From Spongospora subterranea (Eukaryota; Endomyxa; Phytomyxea; Plasmodiophorida; Plasmodiophoridae), in contig OUQQ01000091.1 in the NCBI GenBank assembly GCA_900404475.1, positions 2,447 through 48,720 on the forward strand: a DNA stretch of 46,274 nt, read 5' to 3'. The notes under the pieces were generated by a model. That model was not told the DNA's origin. It saw only the letters and a list, made by a program, of their open reading frames with translations, and ran no database searches. Of this stretch, positions 19,596 through 31,433 are shown piece after piece (the first letter of the stretch is position 1; every line of letters begins with the position of its first letter). Made by a program: the position numbers and the translations under genes.

Positions 19596-22500
19596 ATGAG
19601 ACGTGTGAAATCGGTTCCGGCGTTGTCCGAGGACGGCGGAGACTTGGACGGAACGTTGACTAGGGCAAATAGTAACCATTCATTACAAGGGGTCCGCCAT
19701 GAGGAGAACTCGAATGCGGCTGGCACTGTCATGGAGAGGCTTGAAGGAATTCTAGGGACGAGTGATTTAGAAGGCTGCGACCTGAACACCATCACCAAAA
19801 TGCAATTCGCCAAAATTATCAGTATCATGCAAGAGTTCAATCTCATAGAACAGCCTGCAACCTTGGTGTGGAAAGATCTATCCTTCATTCGGGACGATCG
19901 CCGCGTTTTTCAAGGTATATCGGGGTTCATCAAACCGGGCTCTATGGTGTGCTGCATTGGCCCGTCTGCCTCTGGAGTATCTTCGTTTCTTCGCGTGTTG
20001 GCTGGACGTCAACAGGCGGGAACTGTACACGGCTCAATTTTTCTCAATGGTAAATGAACTTCATATTGCAATAACTTGTACTACATGTTCTCAAACGATT
20101 AAACAGGTCTTCCGCCTGCGGAAAATTTCCGAAAGGTCGTTTCATATGTCCCATTTGAGGATTTGCACATTGAGTAATTTTCTAATTTTGTTTTATCGGC
20201 GCCCCAAATAATATTTTTCAGTCATATGAAAGTCAAAGAGGCGATTCGGTTCTCAATCGCATTACGCGCATCGCCACTCATACCGCAGCGCTTACTCGAT
20301 CTTCAGGCTCGAATTATACTTCACCTTCTCAAGGTACTTTAGTCAAACAACATCCGTTCTGTATTCTTACGATTGCCAGCTCACGCACCGGGCGCGATCC
20401 AAAATTGGAGGCGCCAACGTCCGAGGCATCAGTGGAGGTGAACGTCGCCGTCTAACAATTGGGTTAGAGTTTGCTGCCGGCAACTCCAGTAGGCGTCTTT
20501 GTTATATCGTCTTTTTTGTTATTGATACGGGCCATGAAGTCATGGTTATGGACAGTCCCACTAATGGGCTTGATTCTGTATCAGCTGGAGAGTTAGTCGA
20601 TATTACCCAGGCGTTAACCAAAAGCGGTCGCTCTGTAATCATGTCATTGGTTCAAGTTAGTCACATGGGTTCTCTTGATTTTTAAGTGACTTACTTGGAA
20701 CACAATCAGGTCTCGATGGAAATACTGTCCAAATTCGATTATGTGATTTGCTTATCGCGATCTGTGCTGATATACTTTGGGCCAGTCAGCCAAGTTCTGC
20801 AATACTTCCAATGCATTGGGTAAGGACATGAGAATCATGCTCACGTTTAGTGGGTTGAATCTTGCAATGTTCATCAGATATCGGAAGCCATCGTCCCGAA
20901 GCCTGCCCGATTTCCTGGCTGACGTTTGCGCTGATCCCGGGGAGCACTACGTTGGCGGATCTCCCTTATCTGAACTCCAAATTAATCCAAACTCATCATC
21001 ATTCTGGTCAAAAAGCGAAACTCAGTATTTTTCGTTGAGCCCCTCCAGTTGCGATCGTGTTAAGGGTCACGATCGATGATATTATTGTCAACTGGTATTT
21101 TTTCCAACTGGATTTTTGTTTACAGGTGGGTCTGCCCGCGCGTTGGCCCATGCGTATAGAGAGTCTGTGTTGTTTGAAGAAGTTGGTCGAGTTATATGGA
21201 AAGAACAGAATCAATCAGAGAATATCGCGGTATGAACCTTTGTTGCATTGTTGACATTTCCTCACATGCTCTATCGACAGGTCTTGTCATCCCCTTCCCA
21301 TGAAAAGTCATTAGCCGGTGCTGTACGCGAAGTGCTCAGCCAAGTGGCCAAAACCATTCCTAAACACAAAGCCGGAGCAATAGCTTCCGGATTCAACTCA
21401 ACTGTCATGGCTCAATTTACCGCCTGTTTGATGAGGTAACTGGGTTTTTTCTCTTCATGCCTCTATTTCAATATTTACACTCTGCATAATACTTGTCTGT
21501 CAGAACTTGCTTCTTCAAGTTTGCATTGATATTGCGTTTTTGTACAGGGCGGTTATACTGAACTTTCGAGAAAAATCTAAATCGATTGGTCGCCTAGCGC
21601 GGGCTATTCTGGTAGCCATCGTGACTGGAACAGTATTCTGGCAATTGGAAAACTCACAGGTATCTTAGCGTATATGAAATTTCAACAAGAGGCATAATTG
21701 TTTTTAGGCCGGTGCTTTATCTCGAATTGGAGCCAGTATGCTCATCGTTCTTGTTCGTCGCTCCTATCGTTTTTCGTCTAACTTTTTACCTAGTTGCGGT
21801 CGTTGCTGGGTTTATTGGTTATGACGCTGCCGATGAAATTCCACAAATTTTCCAATCTCGGTACAAGTTTCGCTTTCATGTAAATTTTTTAACGTTTGTT
21901 TGGTATCAGATCGATGTTCTATGCTCAGAGAAATGCAGGATATTTTTCTGCCTTTTCATATTTTCTTGCAAGCTTGATTGCTGATTTCCCGATTATACTG
22001 ACGCAGACGACAATATTTTCGGTTATTGTGTATTCAATGATAGGTATTGCCGCTATGTCTATTGTCGTTCGAGGTACAGTCAACCGGTGTTCATTTTTTT
22101 TGCAGGCATGAGGGATGGCGTGTTTAGCATTCGCTTTTTCATTTTCGCCCTTCTAGTTTTGCAAATTGGGATAACAGGTCAGTCTTTTTGCTGGTAACAA
22201 CTTGTCTCTGACGTTATCTTAGGGAGGGCATGGACTACATTTGTCGCAAATATGATCACCAACGAGGTTTGTGATTCTTGTGCATTATGAAACCTGTTTG
22301 ACTTACTTTACCACAGTCTGTTGCTATCACGCTAGCCCTTGTGACAAATGATCTCTTTTGGTATTTTCAAGGATATTTTCGGCCCGTCCAAGCAATTCCT
22401 TCATTCCTGCGCTGGTTAAACTATATAAGCTACTTCACTCGCCTGTTTCAGGTAGACAGACGTTGCTGTCGAAATACAGGACATGTTAAATTTTGTCAGG

Positions 22501-25500
22501 CATTGGCTGTCAATGAGCTGTCTGGAATGGATATTGACTGCCTTGCACATGAGAAACTTTGTCGATGGAGCACTGGCAGTGATCTTCTTCAAGATTACTC
22601 TTGGAATACCGGATCAGGCCCTCTGAAACTTTGGGCGGAATCTTTCCTTGTTCTCGGTACTGTTCAATTGTGATTGTCATTGATTATCATCCAACCATTT
22701 CGAGATCTTTTTTTGATGATCGAAAAGGATTTAGAGCTGTTATTTCGCATATAAGTTCTGTTTCGCCTTATCCATGTTCTGTTTCCGCGATTTCCTTGAT
22801 CGCTTCTACATTCTAAGCCTCGCTTCATTATAGGAGTGTTTCATGTTCTGTCAATAGTATGTATGTTCGTGCTTAATTACGAAGTGACGGATGCCGATGA
22901 AAAAGTCGGCTCTAGTGAGCAGTCGAATCCAGTTCAGATTGGCAACACGCTTGATTCAGCGGTCACCACGATTGAAATGGGCAAGAATATCACATCCGGT
23001 ATGGCACTTGAATTGCACGCCCCCAGTTAATAGTTATAGTGTGAATTTTAGCAATCAAAGGCGAACCGTCAAGTGAACATGTACGGATGCAGACCATGAT
23101 GGATGTTGGAACGCATCTTTACGTGAAATCCTTAACTTACAAAGTTAAAGATATCACTCTGCTCAACGACATCAACATGTACGCTACTCCTGGGATGCTC
23201 ATTGCGATGGTAGGGGTTTCCTTGCTTGTTGTTCTCATAAATATGCTTACTAAAGCTTCATAAGATGGGCCCTTCTGGTGCCGGGAAATCGACGCTCTTG
23301 GATGTTTTGGCACTACGGAAAAACACAGGCACTGTTACAGGCACAATTCTAGTGAATGGGGAGCCTTTGCAAAAACAAAGTTTCCGCCGACGGTGCGCTT
23401 ATGTCGAACAGTTTGATTCACTACCAATGTTTTGCACGGTGAAGATTGACGTTTCATAAAGTTCTGTGTTTTTACTTGAGCTTTAGGTGCGAGACGTCAT
23501 TGAATGCAGCGCTCAGCTTCGTCTTTCGAAGCACGTAACCGCTGCCGCCCGTGCGAAAATCGTGGAAAATGTGCTGGAGAATCTTCGCATTAAACACGTG
23601 CAGAACGAAATCGCTGTAAATTTGGGCGGGTTTGTATACTAGAACCTGGAAAGCTCTTTTTTTTAAGTCTTCTTAGGGCGTTGCGAAAGAAAACTTCCAT
23701 AGCCGTCGAACTTGCTTCTATTCAGCCAGATTCTGGTATACTTTTTTGTGTGAGGAGCCCTTCTTGTTTCTTTGTTGTCGTTTAATTAAGATGGTATTTT
23801 TACAGGACGAAGCCACCACAGGATTAGACTCTCCTGCTGCTATGGATGTGATATCGTGTATATCTCGCGTTGCACAGCATACACCGGTTATTTGCACCAT
23901 TCACCAGGTTAACAACGTAAGCGTTTTGAAATGTGGTCTTATTTGCTCTTTCAGCCTTCGAGCGAGTTAATGTCGTCAATTCCCTGGCTTCTCTTACTTC
24001 GCCGTAATGGAATCCTGGCGTATTTTGGTAAAACTGAGCAAATTCCAGACTATTGTGTCAGCCAAGGTTTGTGCTGTTGTTGATTTTTTTTCAATATTTG
24101 CGTCTATTCAACTTTTTTCTTTCGTTTTTAATAGGATATCCGCCAATCGAGCCCGAGGAAAACCTTGCTGAATATTGTCTTCGTACTATATGCAGCTCTG
24201 CTCCAAACTCGCTGATTTCTCCAGTTCATGAGCCTCCTGTACTGGCAAGCGTCCCCGACTGTCTTAGCGCTGAAGCCACCAAACCGTCCTCCTCTTCGTT
24301 TTCGCGTCCTTCCCTCCTTCACACGTTCATTGTTTTATTGCGTCGACGTTTCAAGTGTGAGCTTCGCGATCGGTCATCTTTGCTGACACGACTGGCCTCA
24401 TTGCTGGTCATTGGTTGCGTGATTGGCTCGATGTTTTACCAGTTGCCCCTAACTTACTCAGGGTTCACCGGCAGATTCTCTTTCTGCTATACTATCAGTA
24501 ATGGTTTCGCTATTTTTGTCAGACTCGCATTAAACGCTGGCATAGTCAATTTGGTTTGTTGGGCGCAAGCATCGAAAGTTTCCAACATTATCAATGATCG
24601 TCCCAGTTATTACCGCGAACTCTCTCTTGGCATGTATACATTATCTCAGATTTCGTGGAACGCCCGATTTTTAGTTCAAATTCCTAGGTACGGGGAGGCG
24701 ACATATTTCCTGGCAGAGACGTTCGCTGAGTCGCCGATTATCATCATGCAGGTAATTGTTGCATCCCTTTTGGGTGTGTGTGTGATTTCGCCAACGATTA
24801 ATCCTGGTTGCTGTATGTCTTTCTGACTTTCCCATCATTTGTATTGAGACTGGATTTTTCAAGTTTTCGGTCCAACGTTTCAAAGCCGACAGTGTTGTTG
24901 TCCATCTTCGTTATCGTTGGATGACCTTTTGTGCTCATGCTATCTTTGTTTTTACTTAGGTGCTTTGTCTTTGCGTGCCCTCATATTTTTTGAGTGGGTT
25001 TGCACCGCTATCGATTTTCTCGTTTATTTTGACGGTATGGCTTTGCGCGGAGGCATCGGCTGGCACGGTCCGCTTGCTTGCCGCACTCTCCCCTAATACA
25101 GTTATCGCTGGAGGGCTCATCACTGCTGTTTACACTACTCTGATGTCGTTTTCGGGTTTCCTGCTTGTCTACTCGGTATGCGGTTTTTTTCACAAAAATG
25201 TTCGGTTTTCGATGTTGATTCTCTGGTTTTTATCCGATTTCTTGTTGATTCACCAGTTACCGTTTGATGAAGATGACCGAGTTCCGGTAGTTTCCCAAGA
25301 GCAATCTATTTCAGTTCTCATTGACGATGCGTCTAACTGTCTTGTCAGGCTATGCCCTCATTTTCCCGCAGTATATTCTATATATCTTTTTTCCGATACG
25401 CCATGTTCGCTCTTGTGGGCGGCGAGGCAAAAGCCATGGGGGTGTTAAATTGCAGCGATGGTGGAAGTGATGGTGACTGCTCCGACGCCATCCTTGCCCA

Positions 25501-25618
25501 ATACGCGGTCGACCCATCCCAGCAGTGGTTCTACGTTTTAGAGCTAATTCCAATCATCATCATCAGCAGGGTCCTTGCCGTCATCGCCCTCAAATTTGTC
25601 AAGCACATTCGGCGATGA
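19596..25618 (+). CDS. PDR/ABCG-type full-size ABC transporter, 28 exons
   Basis: Order NBD1-TMD1-NBD2-TMD2, typical of pleiotropic drug resistance exporters at the plasma membrane. The 28 exons sum to exactly 1,380 codons with consistent phases. NBD1: Walker [10 protein letters not shown] (no Lys), signature [10 protein letters not shown], Walker [14 protein letters not shown] (no Glu). NBD2: canonical Walker [14 protein letters not shown]-loop YVEQFD, degenerate signature [17 protein letters not shown], Walker [15 protein letters not shown]-loop TIHQPSSE. This gives one intact and one degenerate ATP site, the PDR pattern. TMD1 has [23 protein letters not shown]2 has [16 protein letters not shown] and [14 protein letters not shown]. 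Main exon borders: 19596-20049, 20107-20173, 20222-20333, 20380-20488, 20540-20655, 20710-20819, 20878-21065, 21126-21229, 21281-21435; last 24960-25175 and 25349-25618. Substrate unknown. Confidence 0.9.
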
Positions 25619-26384
25619 CAGGGCGTTTTAAATTCAACATCAAAACGTTTATCTGAAAGCACCCCATAAGTAATAAACGCATTGGATTTGTATTTACAAC
25701 GGTTTCGCCGCGACCAACCCTTCAAACAATATGCATATGTACGTCAACTCAAAGTTGATCCTGCGCCAGCCTGAACATCCTCTTTCCCTATTGAACAATT
25801 TTCTATTACGTTAAAGTGTAATTCGGATACTCAACAAGGTAAACTGTCCTCCTGTTTCGCATTGAACATCCCGCCTTTCTTCAATGTGCCAGTTCGAAAG
25901 TGGTTGTGATAGAGCAAAACTGGTATTGACACTTATGCTGCCTTGAAACAGTCTGGTAGTTGACGCTCTCCGACCTGACAACGAGTGTTTAATCAACATT
26001 ATGAATAAACAATGAACCATGATATCTTTGCGTTCAGAAGTCAAACGTTCACTCAGAGTTTGGATAAAAAAACTGCAGAATCGGGAAAAACTGGTATAAA
26101 AAGAGTGGTGCTGTACGATGTCCTGCAACAGTTGATGGACACAAATTGCATCTGTTATATATATGCATTGGGCATGTGTAGGCTGTTTCATCACTGTTCG
26201 CCAAGGACCTAAACCTTCACAAATCTCCTCGGTACTTGAACGTTTTGAAGTTGTTAGCACCATATACGTGAAGACGCCCTGGCCAACTCTTGTTTCTAAT
26301 GATGAACGGGTTCCTTTATGTAATTGATGGTAACGGGGCCATCTAAAACCATTGGCAGCGCATAACGCAGAATTTCCCAGAAAT
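25619..26384. other. Intergenic region between ABC transporter and ADH
   Basis: No gene supported. A minus-strand open frame (25811-26503) covers much of it, but its 5' half is antisense to the ADH start and it shows no domain, so it was not called. Holds the ADH promoter and the ABC transporter terminator. Confidence 0.45.
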
Positions 26385-27859
26385 ATGAACGCCGCTGTGA
26401 ATCTGTTCGATAAGTTGGCCGGAAAGCACGATGTGGCTGAGGAATCAACTCGCCCCATCCAATCCAAGACGGAAACAATGCAGGCCGTTGTCTGGAAGGG
26501 CAAACAACGAGTGGCGGTTGAAACTGTCCCACGACCTTGCCTTACTCATGAAGCCGATGCCATTGTTCGCGTCACATCCTGTTCAATCTGTTCCGGCAGC
26601 GACAGCCATGTCTTTGCCGGCGAAATTCCCAACGTGAAAAGCGGACAGATCCTGGGTCATGAGGCAATGGGCATCGTCGATCAAGTTGGCGAACGTGTTT
26701 CGCGAACCAAGGTTGGTGATCGGGTCGTACTCTCATTTGGTATCGCATGTGGCGATTGTGAATATTGCCATAAGCAGCAGTATTCCGCATGCAACCGCAC
26801 CAATGACAGCAATCTTACCAAAAAGACCTTCGGGCATACACATGAAGCCATATTTGGATATGGAGATATGCTTGGTGGCGTTCCAGGATCCCAAGCCGAG
26901 TACGTTCGCGTTCCGTTCGCCGATGTGAATCTGTTCCAGGTCCCCAAAGAGATCCCAGACGACATCGCTCTATATATGTCGGATATTCTGCCGACTTCAT
27001 TACACGCCACCGAGATGGGCGAAGTCGGTCCAGGCGATGCTGTCGCCATCTGGGGTCTGGGACCGATCGGGTTGATGACAGCTCGATGGTGCCAGATCAA
27101 AGGCGCCCGGCGCGTTATCGGAATCGACCTTGTGCCGGAACGGCTGAAGCTTGCCCGGGAACAACTGAAAATCGACGTGATCGATCGTCAGGCGGTTAAA
27201 GGCAGTATTCCCGAAGCCATTCTGGCATTGGAACCTGAGGGAGTTGACTGGTATTGTTTATCCGCCTTTAATACGAATACCCACGACACATAACATTTAA
27301 ACTGTTCTGCAGAAAACACTCTCTCTTTGCTGACTTCCTTTTGTTGTTCAAAGTTTGAAATTGATGTGCACTCAGCGTTTTTTTTACGACAACAGTTTCC
27401 ATGGGCGTTTTCTTCCCGTCTCTCAACTCATTTCAATGCCTATGTCAATATTACAGTGCCGTTGAAGCTGCTGGTTTCCGCTTCGCCACAACTTTAGCTC
27501 AGCGCCTTGAACGTGCCGTCGGCCTGGAAACTGCAACGAGCGATATCCTCAACGAATGCCTGTACGCCGTCAAAAAATTCGGAAGGGTCTCAGTGATTGG
27601 CGACTACGTCGGTTATACCAACCACTTCGCCATTGGTCATGTCATGTTCAAACACGTGACGTTGCGTTCGGGACAATGTCCCTGTCAAAAATATTTTGAC
27701 GAGGTTCTACGCCACTTGAAAGCTGGCGATATCGATCCCCGTATATGTGTGACCCATCGGCTGACGATCGAGGATATACCCGACGCCTATGAGAAGTTAT
27801 TCGAGAAAGAATCAGGAATGGTGAAAGTGTTCATCTCCATGGATCGTCAGGCGGCGTGA
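26385..27859 (+). CDS. Zinc-dependent alcohol/formaldehyde-type dehydrogenase
   Basis: Medium-chain dehydrogenase/reductase, 422 aa, in two exons: 26385-27250 and 27457-27859. The junction restores the frame (DCAVEAAGF). The catalytic zinc site is visible as TSCSICSGSDSHVF (Cys), GHEAMGIV (His-Glu) and a later ligand. The structural zinc lobe has the four cysteines CGDCEYCHKQQYSAC. The NAD-binding Rossmann fold reads AIWGLGPIGLMTARW with an acidic GIDLVPE. The family catalyses NAD(P)-dependent oxidation of alcohols; the layout recalls glutathione-independent formaldehyde-type and other long ADH-like enzymes, but the substrate cannot be told. The ATG at 26385 gives about 31 residues ahead of the usual MQAVVW start at 26478, which is an alternative start. 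Confidence 0.88.
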
Positions 27860-28240
27860 ACGAAATAATTCGAAATCACCCGTGAATCGAAAGGTTGTCG
27901 ATTTTCGTGCATACGCAGGCCGATTGTTTCAATCGGCAAATCAAACATTTTTTAGTAAAAACAGATCTGAAGAAAAATAAGCAGATGATTAAATGGATAC
28001 GAGTAGAATCTGACTGGAGTTTTGTCAAACAAAGCGCAAGGGTTAACTAACCAGCTCATCGGTATCGCTGTAGGAATTAGTCAATCAGTAAAATATTACT
28101 GATGATATTACACCGACACTTTGATTATTGGCGATAAACCATGAACACAGACCCATTGGGAAACATTTAAAACAGCTGAGGTCGGGAAATGTATTGAGAT
28201 AAATTCGGAAGAAAAAAAAACAAGAGGTAGTTGTGCGCAT
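27860..28240. other. Convergent intergenic region
   Basis: Between the stop codons of the ADH gene and the acidic conserved protein. AT-rich; no gene or structured element recognised. Confidence 0.5.
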
Positions 28241-28822
28241 TTAACAATCCAGCGTGTCGAAGAAATCGTCGCCCATTGCCTCCTCCTCTTCCTCATCGTC
28301 ATCATCATCGGGGAACTGGCCCTTTCCAATCAGGTACTGGATGGCGATCTTCAATGCCGGGTCTCGAATCTTGAGTGGGAATACACCGGCTTCAGCGTTG
28401 ACGTCAACATAGCCTTTGGCCATGAATCCACCCTCAACTTCGGGCTCGGCGCAGAGGATCTTGCCGCTGTACTTGCTCAAAACGTCGTTCAACCATTCTA
28501 GAACATTGATATCGGCGGCGAGAGGGGTTGGGACATAGGCACAGGCCAACAGCTTCTCAGCATCGCACGAGAAGATCAGTTTTCCAATAGCGCCAGAGCC
28601 ACCTTTGCGTTCCTCAGCACCCTCGTCGACCTTGGCGTTCATGGCATTCATGCACTCAGTCAGCAGGTCCATATCGCCCTCGGGAGTGTCAACGTTGGTG
28701 ACGAAGAACTTCAGGCCACCCATGTCGGCGACACCCTCAATCTCGACGCCCTTCTTTCCGCCTTCCTTGATGACCTTGGCCACTAACTTAGCCCTCTCCA
28801 TTGCCTTCTTCTGTTCATCCAT
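28241..28822 (-). CDS. Conserved small acidic protein of unknown function, 193 aa
   Basis: Single-exon minus-strand gene, well-behaved coding sequence. It starts MDEQKKAMERAKLVAKVI, contains GGKKGVEIEGVADMGGLKFF and GGSGAIGKLIFSCDAEKLL, then LFP-like motifs (GVFPLKIRDP, GKGQFPDDDDDEEEEE) and ends in a very acidic tail GDDFFDTLDC. From memory, similar proteins with EIEG-ADMGGL and ERKGGSG occur in diverse protists such as stramenopiles and alveolates, without assigned function; a search is needed to confirm. No signal peptide or membrane segment, so probably cytosolic or nuclear. The high codon regularity suggests good expression. A TGATGATGATGATG run sits just before its start. Confidence 0.75.
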   Translation of the reverse strand: MDEQKKAMERAKLVAKVIKEGGKKGVEIEGVADMGGLKFFVTNVDTPEGDMDLLTECMNAMNAKVDEGAEERKGGSGAIGKLIFSCDAEKLLACAYVPTPLAADINVLEWLNDVLSKYSGKILCAEPEVEGGFMAKGYVDVNAEAGVFPLKIRDPALKIAIQYLIGKGQFPDDDDDEEEEEAMGDDFFDTLDC

Positions 28823-30189
28823 CGTGTGATAATGATGATGATGATGTTATCGGAATACCCAAATGACTGTCCCAATACGGACACTCTCCCACTCGATCAT
28901 CCAATCTCCGACAACTCCAACAAAAACTGCGCTCGGTGTCCGTCTGTCTCACATATATACACAACCATAAGAATAACGCAGATCCACATACGGGATCGGT
29001 TGGGATTTATCTCCACGCGGGTTGAGTGCACTGTATCTCCCAGTAAGATGTGCTCTCTACCGGGTAGGGCTGCGGGGAACTTTCTCTCAATGTTCAACGT
29101 GTTTGGTCAAGTTCGCCAATGGTATTTTGGTCAATTCCATTCAATGTCAATGGCCCTCGTTTTGCGATTGCCATCTTGTACAGCATCGCTAACATGCGTA
29201 TATAAATATTGCCCCCAATGTATCCTGAAAGATTATTCTTTCTTTACTTGTTTATCATCTCCTTGGTCGTGAGTTACCTCTCGTCTTCGTGATTACTCCT
29301 CATAATGTTTGGTTCAAAGTCCATGATTGTAAAATAGATGTGGTTGTGACCCATGTTTTTTATTATATAATCGTAAACAGCTGTCTCATGTAGCTAACAA
29401 TTCGCGACAATGTCGCTACGTGTCTCAAACAGTTTCCGTGATCGCCACTCCCGAATCGCTGACCTTCATCAATAAATCATAGGTGTTCAGTATTCGGCAT
29501 CTTTTCTTAATTGAGGTCATGATTTTGGGGGCAACTCTCATGTGGATATATTTGAAAATTGAGGTCACTGGATGGAGCACAACCGTTCTCAAAGCGGTTT
29601 AAACGTCAACCAGCTGTTCAATAGAATCGGTCGAGATACTAATATATTATGATTGGAGAACTATGTCGCAATTGGACGATATTCCTATTTCCTGAGCATG
29701 TTTGTCTATCACAATACGTAATAGATGGCAGTGCTACGTCCAAGAGTAGCTGTATCGCCTCAAACAACTGTCGGATCGAAGACCTATTTCTGACGATCTT
29801 GTGTTATTTACCAAATTGTTTCTTTGTTTTCATCCTAGGTTAGTTCTCTGTAACCCTCTCCATATTTGTGCCTATTCCAAAGTTCGTATTCAATTCGAAC
29901 TGCATTGTATATCTCTCTCTCTCTCCTCGTCGTACGATCCGTTGTCTATTTCTGTGATTCCTGGCCGTACGACCGTTTTACAGATTTCTGGCCGTACGAC
30001 CCTTTGACAGATTCCTGGCCGTACGACCGTTTTACAGAATCTCCTGGCCGTACGACCCTTCTGTCTACAGAATCTCCTGGCCATGTACGACCCATTTTAC
30101 AGAATCTCTCTCTGTACCGGTTCTGGTAAATAATAATACAATTGACCACGGACTGGAACAATCACAGTTTGAACCGACTCCGGATCGGA
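28823..30189. other. Divergent intergenic region, about 1.37 kb
   Basis: Separates the divergently transcribed acidic protein gene and SET. It begins with a short trinucleotide run (near 28830-28847) and ends with the tandem repeat array described separately. Short open frames (28826-29272, 29649-29843) have no domains. Both promoters are expected here. Confidence 0.5.
29928..30112. repeat. Degenerate 28-33 bp tandem repeat upstream of SET
   Basis: Five clear and one diverged copies of a unit with core CCTGGCCGTACGACC followed by a T/C-rich link and ACAGAATCT. Spacing between cores is about 27-33 bp because the link varies. The core contains the palindrome CGTACG, altered to CATGTACG in the last copy. 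The array ends about 78 bp before the SET start codon, so it lies in the promoter or 5' UTR. Confidence 0.85.
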
Positions 30190-30991
30190 ATGGACGGCAA
30201 TGGCGATACAGTTTCGAGGCAAAAGAGGAGACGCGTCGAATCCGATCTGGGCCCGTTGATTCAACGACTGGATTCAATTCAGAACCAGCTGGAAGTACTC
30301 AATGATGAGGTATAGAGCAAAGACGGTTCACCGCATTGGTAAAGGTCAAATACAATCTCAGGTCGCCGTCGAAATTCTTCAAGTTGAGCAAAGGTATAAC
30401 TTGAAGCGGCGCCCTATCTATGACATGAGACAGAAAATTATTGAGCAAATCCCACATTTTTGGCTAGAAACTGTATGTTCATTGGAATGTCTGTCCAGAC
30501 GTCAGTATTGAGCACATTTGTTATTGATGATATAGTTTATGAACCATGACAATATTGGCCCAATTCTCGAGTCGGTCGATAAGGATATTCTCTCGTATAT
30601 GAGCAAACTGTATATCGTCGAGGACGACGACATGAAATCTGGCTACACAATCGAAATGGATTTCGACCAAAATCCTTTTTTTTCCAATGCTAGTCTAAGC
30701 AAAAGCTTCCAATTCAATGACGAAGGTCAGAGAGTGACGTTTTTCACTTTTTTTTTGTGGTTTCCGAATGAGTAACAGTCTTTAGGAGATCTAAACGTTA
30801 TTCCCAGCATGGTTAACTGGATTGACCCCGAGTTCCCAATCAAGAATGAGACGTCCTTCTTCGTGGACTGGTTTGCTGAGAACTCTGCATCTGCAAGTGG
30901 GGACGATCCGCTGGCGGACATGATTCGCGACAGCATATGGCGCGATCCGTTTCGCTGGTTTTCGTCATCGTGGCAAAACGGAGTTGAATGA
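30190..30991 (+). CDS. SET: SET/TAF-I-type nucleosome assembly protein, 4 exons
   Basis: Histone chaperone of the NAP superfamily, 208 aa. Exons 30190-30309, 30362-30472, 30536-30725, 30786-30991, all in phase. A basic N-terminus (RQKRRRVE) is followed by the dimerisation helix (LDSIQNQLEVLNDE, then VAVEILQVEQRYNLKRRPIY) and the NAP fold: RQKIIEQIPHFWLETFMNH, LYIVEDDDMKSGYTIEMDF, NPFFSNASLSKSFQF and the end segment ETSFFVDWFAE with DSIWRDPFRWF. This tracks human SET closely. The C-terminus stops soon after the NAP domain, so the long acidic tail typical of animal SET is missing. It would act in the nucleus on histone deposition and transcription. A repeat array sits directly upstream. Confidence 0.9.
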
Positions 30992-31433
30992 TTAACAAAC
31001 AATTAGTATAATTTATCACCAGCCTCATCATGAAATGCTGCTTGTAAGCAGCGTTGGGATTCACGTCAACCTGTTTTAACGCGTTTGAAGTCAATATTCT
31101 TAATCCTAGTCCGTTCCAGTTGCCGTTATTGTTAGTGAATGACACCATGGTCCCACCCCATATCACAATAATAATCGCAAAGTCGCGCTGAAACTCTGGA
31201 TTGGTCAACACCGATGGATGCCGAAAATCATGGGGTCGATAGCATTTAGTATCACAAGTGTCGTCTCCCCCCGATCTAATATTGCTGGTCTTCTTGTTCA
31301 CGATATCATCGTAGATCTGGCCATTTGAATATCAGCGCTTGTGGGATGTCGCAATCGTTGTTCCACCCCACTTGTATCCGTTGCCGCCATTCTTGGCGGT
31401 AAACTTCCGTGGCGCCATCCCGGGTCATATACG
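30992..31433. other. Intergenic region with one possible small minus-strand exon
   Basis: Between SET and the aminopeptidase. A minus-strand open frame (30840-31301) has a single hydrophobic stretch (FAIIIVIWGGTMVSF) outside the SET antisense part, preceded by HPSVLTNPEFQRD, and could be a small membrane protein, for example a mitochondrial import or respiratory subunit. The evidence is too weak to call a gene. Confidence 0.3.

Noticed and set aside
25811..26503. Minus-strand 230-codon open frame upstream of ADH
   Set aside because: Its 5' part is the exact antisense of the ADH first exon and the remainder shows no domain or splice-consistent extension.
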